From the NCBI RefSeq assembly GCF_018918265.1, contig NZ_JAHLQC010000010.1, forward strand, positions 62,001-126,000: DNA of 64,000 bases. The letters run 5' to 3'. A program made the position numbers and the translations under genes. This stretch comes from Falcatimonas sp. MSJ-15 (lineage in GTDB: Bacteria > Bacillota > Clostridia > Lachnospirales > Lachnospiraceae). This document shows positions 18,581-28,336 of this stretch, one piece after another (within the stretch, counting starts at the first letter, position 1; every line of letters begins with the position of its first letter). Below the pieces are notes generated by a model. The model did not search any database. It was not told where the DNA came from and was given only the letters and a program-made list of their open reading frames with translations.

Positions 18581-19933
18581 TTATTCCCCCTGTGATCCAT
18601 TTTTCTCTTTATTTTCAATTACTGTTCCAAGTGCATTAACAAATGCATATACTACTTCAATATTTTTCTCATAATCTTCATACAGATTATATACAAATCC
18701 CATATTAACTTCTGAGTAATTTGAAAGCTGTAATAATACATCAAATACTCTCATCTTATCATTTGCTGTCAATGCACTGGCAATCTTTGTTCTGTATGTC
18801 TTGATTTTGTTATTGTCAATCTTTTTTGTTACTTCAAGTGCGCATGCATACGCTGACTTTATTGTACCATCCATATTCTTTACTCCTTTTATATTTATAT
18901 TTAGTTTTATCAGTTCTCCTATCATATAGCTGCTGCCTATATTTTTCTTAAGACACATCTCTATAAGACTGTTTAATGTCTTTCCATTTAATATAGCGTC
19001 TGATACTTCATCAACAAAATTAATGTAATAATCATCAGATATCTTATAGCTGTAATTAAATACATCAAGATTTTTAATGCTTCTTAATATGTCAATCGCA
19101 TCTTTTCTTATATATAATGTTTCAAAGTAATCTTTATTTATTACATCCTTAGTAATTACCTCAACATCATAATCTATAAAATCTGCACTGTCATGAAGCT
19201 GTCTAATCAATAATTTCTTCGCTTTACTTCTTCCATTCTCATCATTTTTAATAAATTCTGAGAATTTATTATTAGTTGCTACTATCTGCTCTATAGAAGA
19301 ATTATCATTAATAAAAAATGATATATAACTATCTGTAAAAGCAAATGGTATAAATTCGAAAGCTTTTATGTTAGTTCCTTCAAATGTGTCCTGATTAAAA
19401 TTAAACGCTGCTGAACGTCCTTTTTTTGCTTCATCTACATAATATCCTGCAAGTCGGCATCTTGTCTTGCTACAATCATCAAAAAATGCATTTTTGTTGG
19501 AAAAATATCCATACTGTCTTTGCACATATAGTTCTTCATCTAATGCACTACGATTATCGCTAAGTATATCAAGTATCTGATTCTTATTAGTTCCATCAAA
19601 CTTAATGCCTTTAAAAAATTTTTTAAGAGATGTTCTTTTATTCATAAGTTCATTAATATACTTTATCTGCTCTTCACTAAATTCTTCATTTCTCAGTATG
19701 TTTTCCAATATCCTATTTTCCATATTGTCTGAGAAATAGTCTGCCGCAAATGCAATATATCTGTCCTTATCTATATCTTCTTCGTTATATAAAAGCACAT
19801 CATTCTCTATATTATATGGCAAAGAATCATATTCTTCACTGTGATACTCGAGATATTTTATAAGACCAACTATCGCCGCCGAACATCTCCAATCTTCACA
19901 TTCTAGTCTGGATGTATAATTAGTATCACTCAC
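18581..19933 (-). CDS. cas8: Cascade large subunit Cas8 (Cst1-like)
   Basis: Large subunit of the interference complex, expected to read the PAM and recruit Cas3. The assignment rests on position between cas6 and cas7, length (450 residues) and the start region LECEDWRCSAAIVGLIKYLE, which resembles Cst1/Cas8a-type proteins of I-B systems. I see no clear CXXC-CXXC zinc motif that some relatives carry. Cas8 proteins diverge strongly, so motif support is weaker than for the other subunits, but no other gene in the operon could fill this role. Confidence 0.85.
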   Translation of the reverse strand: MSDTNYTSRLECEDWRCSAAIVGLIKYLEYHSEEYDSLPYNIENDVLLYNEEDIDKDRYIAFAADYFSDNMENRILENILRNEEFSEEQIKYINELMNKRTSLKKFFKGIKFDGTNKNQILDILSDNRSALDEELYVQRQYGYFSNKNAFFDDCSKTRCRLAGYYVDEAKKGRSAAFNFNQDTFEGTNIKAFEFIPFAFTDSYISFFINDNSSIEQIVATNNKFSEFIKNDENGRSKAKKLLIRQLHDSADFIDYDVEVITKDVINKDYFETLYIRKDAIDILRSIKNLDVFNYSYKISDDYYINFVDEVSDAILNGKTLNSLIEMCLKKNIGSSYMIGELIKLNINIKGVKNMDGTIKSAYACALEVTKKIDNNKIKTYRTKIASALTANDKMRVFDVLLQLSNYSEVNMGFVYNLYEDYEKNIEVVYAFVNALGTVIENKEKNGSQGE

Positions 19934-19951
19934 GACTCACTCATCCCCTTT

Positions 19952-20683
19952 CTATAACATGTCTGTCAGCATCTCAACACATCCAAATCCAGCTGATTTT
20001 CTTGAACCCATTCCTGATTCAATAAGATGATTAAGCACTATTGGTTCACCCTCTAATAGAAATGTTCCTATTGTTGATTCGATATAACAGCCATAAAACT
20101 TAGCTACTGTCTTTTTACCGGTTAATGACTTTATCTTAAAACCAGAAAGACATTCATCATTAAATCCATCTGCTTTAAGCTGTGCCTTTATAGTATCTTC
20201 TGCTTTTACAGCGAATTCTTCACTTGCAACTGAATAATACTTATCTTTATTGCCTTCTTTAGTATGTTCTCTAATGACGAGTGGTGAATTCATCTTAATA
20301 ATTACCTTATTCTCCTGTGTTGTCTGCTGTGTAATTCTTCTTACAGTCTTAAGTGTCATATAATTATCTTCTTCTAATGGTACTCTCTTATTTTTCTTTG
20401 CCAAGAATCCAGCTAGAAATATATATCCTGTCATCTCGTCTGATGTTGAGAAGATAAGTTTTATATTATTACCTTCTAATTCTATTTTCTCTTTTGTAAA
20501 CTTAGGATTTTCAAAAAAAACTGCATATGTGAAACTCTTTGGAGATGCCTCTCCGTAATACTTATCATAGTTCTTACCTACATTCTCACTGGTGAGAAAA
20601 CTTTTAAAAAAGTGTATGAATACTCTTCTGTAATCCAGTGGAAATTTATTATCTTTTGTTGTAAACTCTGCTTCAAACTTCAC
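19952..20683 (-). CDS. cas6: crRNA-processing endoribonuclease Cas6
   Basis: RAMP-fold nuclease that cuts the CRISPR repeat to leave an 8-nt 5' handle. The C-terminal glycine-rich loop GMGSRKSAGFGCVEML is the Cas6 hallmark. The gene has 243 codons, normal for the family. The start is GTG at 20683, supported by a GGAGGTG ribosome binding site 8 bp upstream. It is the first gene of the cas operon, preceded by a ~150-nt leader that is antisense to a predicted crRNA-like RNA. Confidence 0.94.
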   Translation of the reverse strand: MKFEAEFTTKDNKFPLDYRRVFIHFFKSFLTSENVGKNYDKYYGEASPKSFTYAVFFENPKFTKEKIELEGNNIKLIFSTSDEMTGYIFLAGFLAKKNKRVPLEEDNYMTLKTVRRITQQTTQENKVIIKMNSPLVIREHTKEGNKDKYYSVASEEFAVKAEDTIKAQLKADGFNDECLSGFKIKSLTGKKTVAKFYGCYIESTIGTFLLEGEPIVLNHLIESGMGSRKSAGFGCVEMLTDML

Positions 20684-20712
20684 TAAATACCACCTCCGTT
20701 AAAATTGTTATG

Positions 20713-20741
20713 TTGAAACAATGATTAATATCTGATACAAT
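20713..20741 (+). promoter_or_regulatory. Predicted promoter of the crRNA-like RNA
   Basis: TTGAAA (20713-20718), a 17-nt spacer and TACAAT (20736-20741) on the plus strand predict transcription starting at about 20748. That position coincides with the handle-like octamer at the 5' end of the candidate RNA. Confidence 0.6.
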
Positions 20742-20747
20742 TATGGT

Positions 20748-20828
20748 AATCTAAAAATAACATTGATGAATAGTATGAATCTACCCACATTGGAACCGGA
20801 TACTCTTATTGCGTATCTGGTTTTTTAT
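20748..20828 (+). ncRNA. crRNA-like regulatory RNA targeting the cas promoter (CreR-like)
   Basis: No protein gene lies between cas6 and the pPIWI-RE operon (20684-21076). On the plus strand the sequence shows, in order: ATCTAAAA (20749-20756), 6/8 identical to the crRNA handle ATTTAAAG; a pseudo-spacer starting ATAACATTGAT (20757-20772); a degenerate CRISPR repeat (20774-20795) matching 18 of 22 bases, including the first nine, TATGAATCT; and a 10-bp stem (20794-20803 with 20813-20822, one G-U pair) followed by six T. Read as a guide, the first 20 nt match 18/20 the minus strand at 20889-20870, upstream of the cas -35 box; mismatches are at positions 12 and 15, and the flank is CCT. The resemblance to CreR-type crRNA-like autorepressors is inference from this layout; expression is not shown. 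Confidence 0.75.
20794..20828 (+). terminator. Rho-independent terminator of the crRNA-like RNA
   Basis: AACCGGATAC pairs with GTATCTGGTT around a 9-nt loop and is followed by TTTTTTATTT. It is oriented for plus-strand transcription, away from cas6, and there is no plus-strand protein gene for it to serve. That is independent support for a short plus-strand RNA here. Confidence 0.75.
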
Positions 20829-20841
20829 TTACCATGGTTAC

Positions 20842-20870
20842 ACTATACATCACTAAATTGCATTTGTCAA
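20842..20870 (-). promoter_or_regulatory. Sigma-A promoter of the cas operon
   Basis: On the minus strand a consensus TTGACA (20865-20870), 17-nt spacer and TATAGT (20842-20847) predict a start near 20835 and a leader of about 150 nt before the cas6 GTG. The -35 box touches the end of the crRNA-like guide match. Confidence 0.75.
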
Positions 20871-20892
20871 TACTTTTAATCAATGTTATAGG
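20870..20892 (-). promoter_or_regulatory. Predicted Cascade target site upstream of the cas promoter
   Basis: Minus-strand bases 20889-20870 match the pseudo-spacer of the crRNA-like RNA at 18/20 positions, with the first 11 identical (ATAACATTGAT). The three bases 5' of the match are CCT (20892-20890), at the PAM position for type I systems. Cascade binding here would cover the -35 box. Confidence 0.65.
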
Positions 20893-21076
20893 TTGTTTTT
20901 AACAATACCATTTTACATGTTATTTCCAATTCTTTTTTTATTATGCTATATTATCTGTCCAATAAAAAGGACTTGCAATAATAATTTCAATACTTTTTGA
21001 AAATTTTTAATTTTTCTTTTTTCATATGTCCATACAATATGCACTACATGTTTACATTTTCCAATACTAGTAATCT

Positions 21077-23815
21077 CTATATAAGATATTCCTCCAACAA
21101 TTTTGCAAGATGCAATGGCAGTGGCAAAAGCGTCCTCTGTGTACTGTCATACTGAATTGATGCTTTTCTAAGATTATGTATATCTCTTACATACTCTGTC
21201 TTTTTTTGACTGTTACCAAGATATACAGGATATATCTCAATCAAACTTCTATGTGAGAGTGCACTATCATTATTAATCTTAGTTATATCCTCTTTTATGT
21301 TATTCTTCTCATATTCTGGCCTTGCATCCTTGGAATAGTACACATTCTCAAAACTGTAGATACCGTAACCCTCTTTAAATCCGTCACCTGTATCATTCTC
21401 CATAAGAATATAATCAGGAACTTCATCATTGGCACGTATTCTCAGAAACTGAACATTACTGTAATCATCAAGTTTTATTGTAAAGCCAATATCTCTTGTG
21501 TTACTATTAATTCCAATCGCATACACATTGCCTGTCTCTTCGCAATAATTATCTTTTATCTCCTTATTCGTAATTCCACTGACAATCCTTCTTGTTACTC
21601 CATCCGCAAGCATCATAATTTCATATTCTCTGTTTGCAACAAGCCCTTCAAACCAGTCTTTTATAAAATGCTCCGAAGGTATTATCCTCTTTCCACTTTC
21701 AAGCTCTGTTATTATTCTACAAATTTTTAGTGGAAACTCATCATATCTGCAGTTAATTTTTTCTACTCTTTCTCTACGGTTAGTAATCTTTGACATTATA
21801 ATTAGTTCTGTCTGAACCATGATTATTTCATTGGCAAAATCGCATGATACTATGAGTGGAAATGGTGCTATATTAACATCATTCATCAGATTTTTGTAAT
21901 TAACAACATGAATTCCCACTTTTATATTATCCCAGAGAGAGATACCACCTTTTCTTTTCACTTTTACAGCACTATTATGAATTCCCACCTGCCTGTATAC
22001 ATCCAGTATAGTACTTTTTAAAACCATATTGGGTTTATCTTTCTTTGAATCATTTGAATTCAATTTATCCATTTCTATTTCTTTCGATTTTTTACGTTTT
22101 TTCTGCTTATTATCTCTACTGTCTGATTCGCTTTTTGGATCTCTGTATGCTTCAACAGTAATAAACTGTGTAAGCCTGCCTGTCTTGGCAAAACCCATTC
22201 TAAGTGCTGCTTTCGGATCTGCTTTAGAATCTGTTATACCATTGATTTTGTAATAATCCTGATTATGAATTATCACTATTGATATTGTAGGTCCTACTGC
22301 CATACCAAGTTCATCATAAACCTCCTTAATTCTCTGATGATACCCCCTGTTGTTTTTCTTCTTCTTAGAATCTTCACACACAAGATTTTCCGTAAGATTT
22401 CTAATTAAAACCATGTTCACCACTACTTTGGTATTTTTAAAGTGAACCTGCAGTCTCTCACACAGAGCATCTCTTATTTCTTCCTGACCTGAACTATAAC
22501 ATACTTCTACCGTATATCCACCATCTCCACATATCGCAGCTACATTATTCTCAAATATCTCCCTGTATTCTTCATTTATTAAAAAATCAGATGTAAATAT
22601 GCTTTTTGTAAGAGAATCAGTACCTTCTGTTCTCCACGACTGCTTCTCTCCACTACTATAAGCATTAAGTTTGTTCTCGATATCACTGAATATCTCTCTT
22701 CTATCCATTACACTTATTCCTGCATCCTGATCATTCATATCTGTTTTTCCTATCTTCATTCCATACTCATAGACAATATAGTAATCCATATAATCCTGAC
22801 CCCTGCTGTATTCTTCGGGATGAATTATTATATCATTGAATTTGACAACATTATCCGTTGCATACATTGCTCTAAAAAGTCTTTGATCCGCATATGTCCA
22901 TTCAAACTCACTTGTTGTTGCATCATATTTGGCATACATATGCTGCAATTTGTTACCACTAACTTTGGCATAGACACTTTTTTCATCTCTATAATAAGGG
23001 ATTTTTTCAAAATTATTGTGACTTATCCATCGTCTTGACGATATATTCACATTCAGATATGCTCTGTTATACGGAGGCAATGTCTGAACACTAAAAGATG
23101 CTACAAAAGAGAATCTTTCTTTACCTCCTTTTCCCGTATAAGCAAGTGGATTGGTAACAATTTGATTTTTATCCGAATACATCCATACAGAATGTTTTCC
23201 ACCTACAGTTACTTCTGTCGATACCAGTTCATTAACTGCGATAAGCGGGAGTAATGAATATGCATCTTTATCAGCAACCTCACCATTAGCAAACAGTACT
23301 ATATTTTCTGTATATTCACAGCCATTAAAAATATCTGCATTCAGTCTATCTATTACTTCCTGCGCATACTTTTTAGTATTATTATCATTATTTCTTATTT
23401 TATCAAGCTCTGTCTCCTGGATGTAAAAAGCATCTATCCATACTCTTATAATCTGTACTATCTGAACTGCATCAATCTTATCAACACTTATCAGCCACCT
23501 CCTATCATCCGTATTATAACCAACAGCCTTCATGTCCGTTACTCCCGGCATATATGTGATAAACATTTTTTTCAAAGAATTTAACGGAAGATTATGCTTT
23601 TCACGAATAAATCGTCCTCTTAGATCCTGTCCGTTTCTAGATAATTCCTCAAGTCTTGTAAGCGACTCCTTTAATTCACCTGGAAGCGTTAAAAAATGTA
23701 CCTCTTTTTCAATTTTTTTATCTAATACAAGTGTCATTGGAATTATGTAATTAGGGTTCATAAGTTCTACATCTCCTTCATAATAATTATTCTTTATGTT
23801 TTTTACATATATCAT
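21077..23815 (-). CDS. pPIWI-RE protein (prokaryotic PIWI homologue)
   Basis: Argonaute-like protein of the pPIWI-RE family, predicted to act with a helicase and a nuclease against foreign nucleic acid. The N-terminal ~400 residues look like the family's X domain (TLPPYNRAYLNVNISSRRW near residue 245). The motif DPKAALRMGFAKTGRLTQF (near 533) is characteristic of the MID/PIWI region; a lysine-rich linker follows (about 561-597). The C-terminus LLPLPLHLAKLLEEY matches the end of PIWI domains. The start overlaps the helicase stop (TAATG at 23815). An internal ATG at 23761 has a better ribosome binding site and is an alternative. Guide and target type are unknown for this family. Confidence 0.85.
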   Translation of the reverse strand: MIYVKNIKNNYYEGDVELMNPNYIIPMTLVLDKKIEKEVHFLTLPGELKESLTRLEELSRNGQDLRGRFIREKHNLPLNSLKKMFITYMPGVTDMKAVGYNTDDRRWLISVDKIDAVQIVQIIRVWIDAFYIQETELDKIRNNDNNTKKYAQEVIDRLNADIFNGCEYTENIVLFANGEVADKDAYSLLPLIAVNELVSTEVTVGGKHSVWMYSDKNQIVTNPLAYTGKGGKERFSFVASFSVQTLPPYNRAYLNVNISSRRWISHNNFEKIPYYRDEKSVYAKVSGNKLQHMYAKYDATTSEFEWTYADQRLFRAMYATDNVVKFNDIIIHPEEYSRGQDYMDYYIVYEYGMKIGKTDMNDQDAGISVMDRREIFSDIENKLNAYSSGEKQSWRTEGTDSLTKSIFTSDFLINEEYREIFENNVAAICGDGGYTVEVCYSSGQEEIRDALCERLQVHFKNTKVVVNMVLIRNLTENLVCEDSKKKKNNRGYHQRIKEVYDELGMAVGPTISIVIIHNQDYYKINGITDSKADPKAALRMGFAKTGRLTQFITVEAYRDPKSESDSRDNKQKKRKKSKEIEMDKLNSNDSKKDKPNMVLKSTILDVYRQVGIHNSAVKVKRKGGISLWDNIKVGIHVVNYKNLMNDVNIAPFPLIVSCDFANEIIMVQTELIIMSKITNRRERVEKINCRYDEFPLKICRIITELESGKRIIPSEHFIKDWFEGLVANREYEIMMLADGVTRRIVSGITNKEIKDNYCEETGNVYAIGINSNTRDIGFTIKLDDYSNVQFLRIRANDEVPDYILMENDTGDGFKEGYGIYSFENVYYSKDARPEYEKNNIKEDITKINNDSALSHRSLIEIYPVYLGNSQKKTEYVRDIHNLRKASIQYDSTQRTLLPLPLHLAKLLEEYLI

Positions 23816-26800
23816 TAATCTTTTATCATTTTCAGTGCCTCATAAAACGGTTTATACAGTGTCCTCGCAACTATGCTGTTGCTACCATTCTCTATTATTC
23901 TCTCAAGATATCGTGTGAGCTCAGATATAGTATCAAACTGTTTCTCACCAGAAACAAAAAATGCACCATCCATCCAATATATCTTAAGATTTTTTTCTTT
24001 GACAGATTCTCCAACTCTGCACAGACGCCCAAATACCTGCTGAAGTATAACAAATAAAGTTGCAATTACATCTGTCTTGTCTTTATCCTCAAGCATCCAC
24101 AAAGCTCCCACAGGATAATTAAGAGCATTATACATACTGAACGACTCTTTTCTAAGTTCTTTCATCACGTCAATCCTGTATGAATAATTCCTGTCTCTGT
24201 AATTATTCATAATATAGCCATTAATCTTTTGGATAATAATCTTATAATCCATCGGATTTAGCATCGGTCTTACTAAAAACATCACTGTATCAAACCACGA
24301 ATTTCCCAAATTATCTACTATATTGTAGCCTCTTCCAATAACCCATGCTGGTGCAATAAGGATTTCTTTATCAAACTTAGTTATATTACGTCTACTTATA
24401 CTCTTCTCTATACCATCAGCTTCATATCTCCATCCGCTGCTGTCAGGCTTAAGATAATATGCCCGATAATTTGATTTATTCTTGCAAAGTATCCTGTCAA
24501 CTGCCTTATATGCTATCTCTGCCTGCTCATAACTATTAACAGTCATGAGAATTCTCTCTCCATTATTCACACATCTCATAATAGAATTCTGCTCACTCTG
24601 TATTAGGAGTCCTATATTCCTATCTTTCTTCTCATCATCCTGTCCTGATATTCTATACTCACTCCTTACATTAATCATCTCTGTTCTGCTTATAAAATCT
24701 GTCTTTTCTTTCTCAGCTTCAATTATATAGTCAACTTTGTCACCTACATGATACATATTAGAACCTGGAATATATCCCGTTCCTGACATCATAAGCACAT
24801 TAGGTCCTTTAGGACTTCCATCACTTCCGAGTATCATATATGGCATCTTTAATGCAAGTAGTCTTCCTATCACGCTTTGCTTTTTTATGCTTATGCTGTC
24901 ACTATTTACCCTAAACGAGATTCCTCTTCCTAACGGTGTATCAGGCATTAGCTTTCTATGACGTTTACAGTTCCAATCAATAATCGCCTTAAACTCATCT
25001 GGCAGATTATCCATTATTTCTACAATATTATCTATGTCCTCATATATTCTCTGAAAAGCTATTACTCTCAGAATAAAATTAATTCGCTCCTGTGTACATC
25101 TGTCAAACTTACTAATCTTGTCCTCTATCTTTCTCACTCTGTTATCAGCTACCTTCATACTATTTTTCTCATTCATTCTTCCAATAGAATTACAGGTAAC
25201 CTCAGACAGCTTATTTATCATATATTCCTCAAACCTGCTCTCCTCTGCAAGATATAATAACTCTGCCTCATCTTTTCTCACATTGACATTTTTTATAAGT
25301 TTCTCTAATTCACTAAATATCTCTCTGCCGTACTCTCCACTATCTTTAAGTCTATTCTCTATACTTTTAAGCAGTGAAACCAACGAAAAATCACGTAACT
25401 GACTTGACTTCCATCCTGCTTTTTCATCATTAACAGTTCGATTTATCCAATTAGCTAAATAAGCAAACTTCCCTATTTTTAACATCAGTTCATCTTCATA
25501 TCTATTTTTCTTATTTGATATACCTTTTTTATTATAATTATAATGATAATCTGCTGTTCTTCTGATAAATTCTTCAACTGAAATCTCTGTTGAAAATATA
25601 TCATCCAACTGACACAGAGCGTTATCAATCTCATCCATAATAACAAGATCAAAATTCATAAGTGCGTAGATCATGAATTGCTCTTTCTCTTTTCCAAAAC
25701 TACAAAGTGAAAAACCTGAAAGTGTTGTCAGAACTATATCTGCACTCTTTATCTTTCTAGCATTTTGAGTCTTCGGACAGTTATCATAGTATGGACAGAC
25801 ATACGTCTCTGATCTTATTTTTTCATTTACATTTTTATCTGTTGGTTTTTTTAATGATGTACAGGGTTCTTCTCCATATTCTATAATATCATTAGGTTCT
25901 TCAGTCAGTGCATTAAGCAGACATGGCTGCTGAAGTACTCCTGATGTAAAAAATGAAAGATATGCCCTGTCTCTCATCTGATTTTCAATATGTCTCTTTC
26001 TTCCTGAATCTGCAATCAGTGTACATACCTTATAACCCATTTTATCCAAAAGCTCGGCCTTCTTAATTACATCATCAACCGATGCCAATATCATAACAAT
26101 TCTGTATCCATCATCCATTGCAGCTACACTTAAAGAATCTGCAAAAGTTGATTTGCCTGCCCCTACCTGCCCAGCTACGTTACACACTCCTTTTATCGTA
26201 AAATCACTACTAGGCACTTTGTCATTATCAATAACATCATATATATGATTTTCAAGCACTCCACTTCTGTAGCGACTGCCCTCGTGCATATCAATACGAT
26301 CTGCTGCCTCTAATATTTTTCTTACCGACATCCTTACAATTGTGCCTTTTCTGTCTCTTGCAGTAAACTTATCAGTCATGCCATCCAGTTCTTTAAATCG
26401 TATACGAATCTCCTTATCAGGTTTTACCGTTGCTAAATATATTTCATCAAATTTTATTTTTTTTAGATTTCTTTTGTCATTCTGCATATAGAAAGCATTC
26501 TCAAGTATATAATCATAATCCACATGCCTGTCATCATATACAGAGATTCTCTCAGGATTTTTCTTAATGGCATTATCCTCAACAGTGTACATAGCGTATC
26601 TTTTATTATCACTCGTACAATATATTTCAAGCACATCTCTATATTTCGCTGGATAAGTAAATTCCCAAAGCACCACTCTTGCATTCATAATCAAAAAATC
26701 TTTACTATCATATTTTTCTTTAAATATTAATTCCTGTCTTGATATTAGCATATACAGAATGTCTACATCCTGAGTTTCCCCTAGACGTTCCGCCAGCCTG

Positions 26801-26904
26801 AGTAATAGCTCAATCTTCACAAATTCATCACTACTCATTGTAAGTTCCATATTTTTCTTAACAATGTTTGAAATATTCTTAAGTTCTCTTCCTGTCTTTA
26901 ACAT
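23815..26904 (-). CDS. DinG-type Fe-S helicase of the pPIWI-RE module
   Basis: Large SF2 helicase (1029 residues) predicted to unwind DNA for the pPIWI-RE effector. The first ~235 residues are a module-specific N-terminal region. Walker A is GQVGAGKST (about 245-253). Four cysteines near 328, 348, 370 and 376 (CPYYDNC contains the last two) sit where XPD/DinG helicases bind a 4Fe-4S cluster. Walker B is MDEIDNA (about 423). The C-terminal part has VFGRLCRVGE, resembling motif VI. Both gene junctions are TAATG overlaps, indicating coupled translation with its neighbours. Family assignment rests on these motifs plus the three-gene context. Confidence 0.82.
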   Translation of the reverse strand: MLKTGRELKNISNIVKKNMELTMSSDEFVKIELLLRLAERLGETQDVDILYMLISRQELIFKEKYDSKDFLIMNARVVLWEFTYPAKYRDVLEIYCTSDNKRYAMYTVEDNAIKKNPERISVYDDRHVDYDYILENAFYMQNDKRNLKKIKFDEIYLATVKPDKEIRIRFKELDGMTDKFTARDRKGTIVRMSVRKILEAADRIDMHEGSRYRSGVLENHIYDVIDNDKVPSSDFTIKGVCNVAGQVGAGKSTFADSLSVAAMDDGYRIVMILASVDDVIKKAELLDKMGYKVCTLIADSGRKRHIENQMRDRAYLSFFTSGVLQQPCLLNALTEEPNDIIEYGEEPCTSLKKPTDKNVNEKIRSETYVCPYYDNCPKTQNARKIKSADIVLTTLSGFSLCSFGKEKEQFMIYALMNFDLVIMDEIDNALCQLDDIFSTEISVEEFIRRTADYHYNYNKKGISNKKNRYEDELMLKIGKFAYLANWINRTVNDEKAGWKSSQLRDFSLVSLLKSIENRLKDSGEYGREIFSELEKLIKNVNVRKDEAELLYLAEESRFEEYMINKLSEVTCNSIGRMNEKNSMKVADNRVRKIEDKISKFDRCTQERINFILRVIAFQRIYEDIDNIVEIMDNLPDEFKAIIDWNCKRHRKLMPDTPLGRGISFRVNSDSISIKKQSVIGRLLALKMPYMILGSDGSPKGPNVLMMSGTGYIPGSNMYHVGDKVDYIIEAEKEKTDFISRTEMINVRSEYRISGQDDEKKDRNIGLLIQSEQNSIMRCVNNGERILMTVNSYEQAEIAYKAVDRILCKNKSNYRAYYLKPDSSGWRYEADGIEKSISRRNITKFDKEILIAPAWVIGRGYNIVDNLGNSWFDTVMFLVRPMLNPMDYKIIIQKINGYIMNNYRDRNYSYRIDVMKELRKESFSMYNALNYPVGALWMLEDKDKTDVIATLFVILQQVFGRLCRVGESVKEKNLKIYWMDGAFFVSGEKQFDTISELTRYLERIIENGSNSIVARTLYKPFYEALKMIKD

Positions 26905-28031
26905 TATTTTACCCCCAACATCTTCTTAAGTTCTCTAACTTTTAAACATCCTGCAATTCCGTCATATGCTATATTTTCGTTAATAATATCAACATATCTC
27001 TTCTCTTTGCTGTCAGGTACAACATACCAAAATTTGGCACCGTCCATATATTCTCTCTTATCATTAATTATCCAATATAGATTGGTAACATTTTTGGCAT
27101 CAAGAAGAAGAATACTGCCATCACTCATATATACCCTAAAATCCCATGTATCATTAGTTCCTTCCCATTTACCAGGCCATATGTCATATGATTTCACAGT
27201 ACCTTTTTCTATAGCTTTCTCAAGAACATCTTTTATCTTAAGTTCAAGCTGTCCTGGATAGCGTATGCTCTGAACCACAACATCTCTCATTATCCAACCC
27301 GCTGTCGTATCCATCTTTATTTTTTTGTCCAAATAACGATTGCATTCTTTTGAAACACACGAAAAATCTCCAACTTTTCTCTCTTTTAATATCATGCCGC
27401 AGTGGTAGCACCTGTATAAGTCCGTTCTTTCATTTCTCTTATATACTAATTGGAATAACTCCGGATAATTCTCTTTAAATCTTCTTTTATCTGCATCCAC
27501 AATTAAATCCTGTACCGAAATATAATCATTGTCTCCACTGATAATAAACTGTCTCTTGTCTACATAATTGTTCTCATTCATATTCTGATATATGTTATAC
27601 TCATCATATTCGTTCATCTGCTCTGCCTTATCTTTAGCCGCAGCTATCGCATTAATCTCTAATACCCTATATCCATCTTCTGTTATTATAATATCATTGT
27701 CACCGTCATCTATAAGTTCATCTGTTCCATAGTATGTAACACCTGATGTTGCCTGCGTCCTGTATGGCTCTGGCAATCTGTCTATCATCTCTGCAACTGG
27801 ATGTTCAAACATATGAAAGAGTTCACTCTCTATCTGTGGAAGAATTCCATTGCCATCTTTATCAAATAATCTATACATTCTGTTTAGCCATGCCCCTATT
27901 GAACATGCTTTAATCAGTGCCGGAACTGTCTTTATATCTGAATGTTCATCTATAAGCTGCTTTCTCCTGTACACGCCAAGCATTCCATAATCCATCATCT
28001 TTTTTAAATTATCTATTAAACTTCCATTCAT
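26904..28031 (-). CDS. REase-like protein of the pPIWI-RE module
   Basis: Third component of the pPIWI-RE cassette, with a likely restriction-endonuclease-fold nuclease domain. I chose the ATG at 28031 (MNGSLIDNLKKMM), preceded by GGAGAAAA; the open frame upstream reads like untranslated leader. A zinc ribbon lies at about residues 208-230 (CYHCGMILKERKV then CVSKEC). The C-terminal WDFRVYM followed by LLLDAKN (about 296-314) is a D...DxK arrangement typical of PD-(D/E)XK nucleases. Its stop overlaps the helicase start. It is the first gene of the module, with two predicted promoters and a leader of 160-300 nt. Confidence 0.72.
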   Translation of the reverse strand: MNGSLIDNLKKMMDYGMLGVYRRKQLIDEHSDIKTVPALIKACSIGAWLNRMYRLFDKDGNGILPQIESELFHMFEHPVAEMIDRLPEPYRTQATSGVTYYGTDELIDDGDNDIIITEDGYRVLEINAIAAAKDKAEQMNEYDEYNIYQNMNENNYVDKRQFIISGDNDYISVQDLIVDADKRRFKENYPELFQLVYKRNERTDLYRCYHCGMILKERKVGDFSCVSKECNRYLDKKIKMDTTAGWIMRDVVVQSIRYPGQLELKIKDVLEKAIEKGTVKSYDIWPGKWEGTNDTWDFRVYMSDGSILLLDAKNVTNLYWIINDKREYMDGAKFWYVVPDSKEKRYVDIINENIAYDGIAGCLKVRELKKMLGVK

Positions 28032-28200
28032 GCCTTTTTTCTCCTTTTCAATGCACTCTGATAACAAAAAAGGTTCTATATATCCGAAAATATATAAAAC
28101 CTGATATGTCAAAATAAACCCTCTGATAAAACTTAAGTGTTTAAAATACAATATAACGATCAGCTTTAAAAACTGATATAATTTTCTCGAATACAAGTTT

Positions 28201-28229
28201 ATTGTAATGCATTGAAGCGAAATATGCAA
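28201..28229 (-). promoter_or_regulatory. Proximal promoter of the pPIWI-RE operon
   Basis: Minus strand TTGCAT (28224-28229), 17-nt spacer, TACAAT (28201-28206). It would give a leader of about 160 nt before the ATG at 28031. Confidence 0.5.
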
Positions 28230-28336
28230 GAGAATACTTATTTAATGCAATTTTATTAAAATCTTGTCAAAAACAGTTGACAACTTCATCGAAAAACATG
28301 ACGCTTGCGCCCTTTTTAGTTTTCGTTCAAAAACAA

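Noticed and set aside
20736..20760. Second CRISPR-repeat match on the minus strand (TTACCATA) in the cas leader
   Set aside because: Only eight contiguous bases match and the rest does not align, so chance similarity is likely.
20804..20830. Reading the sequence after the degenerate repeat as the guide of the crRNA-like RNA
   Set aside because: It forms the terminator and shares only ATTGC with the cas promoter, whereas the sequence before the repeat matches at 18/20.
28265..28305. A plus-strand promoter near TTGACA in the AIPR/pPIWI-RE gap
   Set aside because: No acceptable -10 box lies at the right distance.
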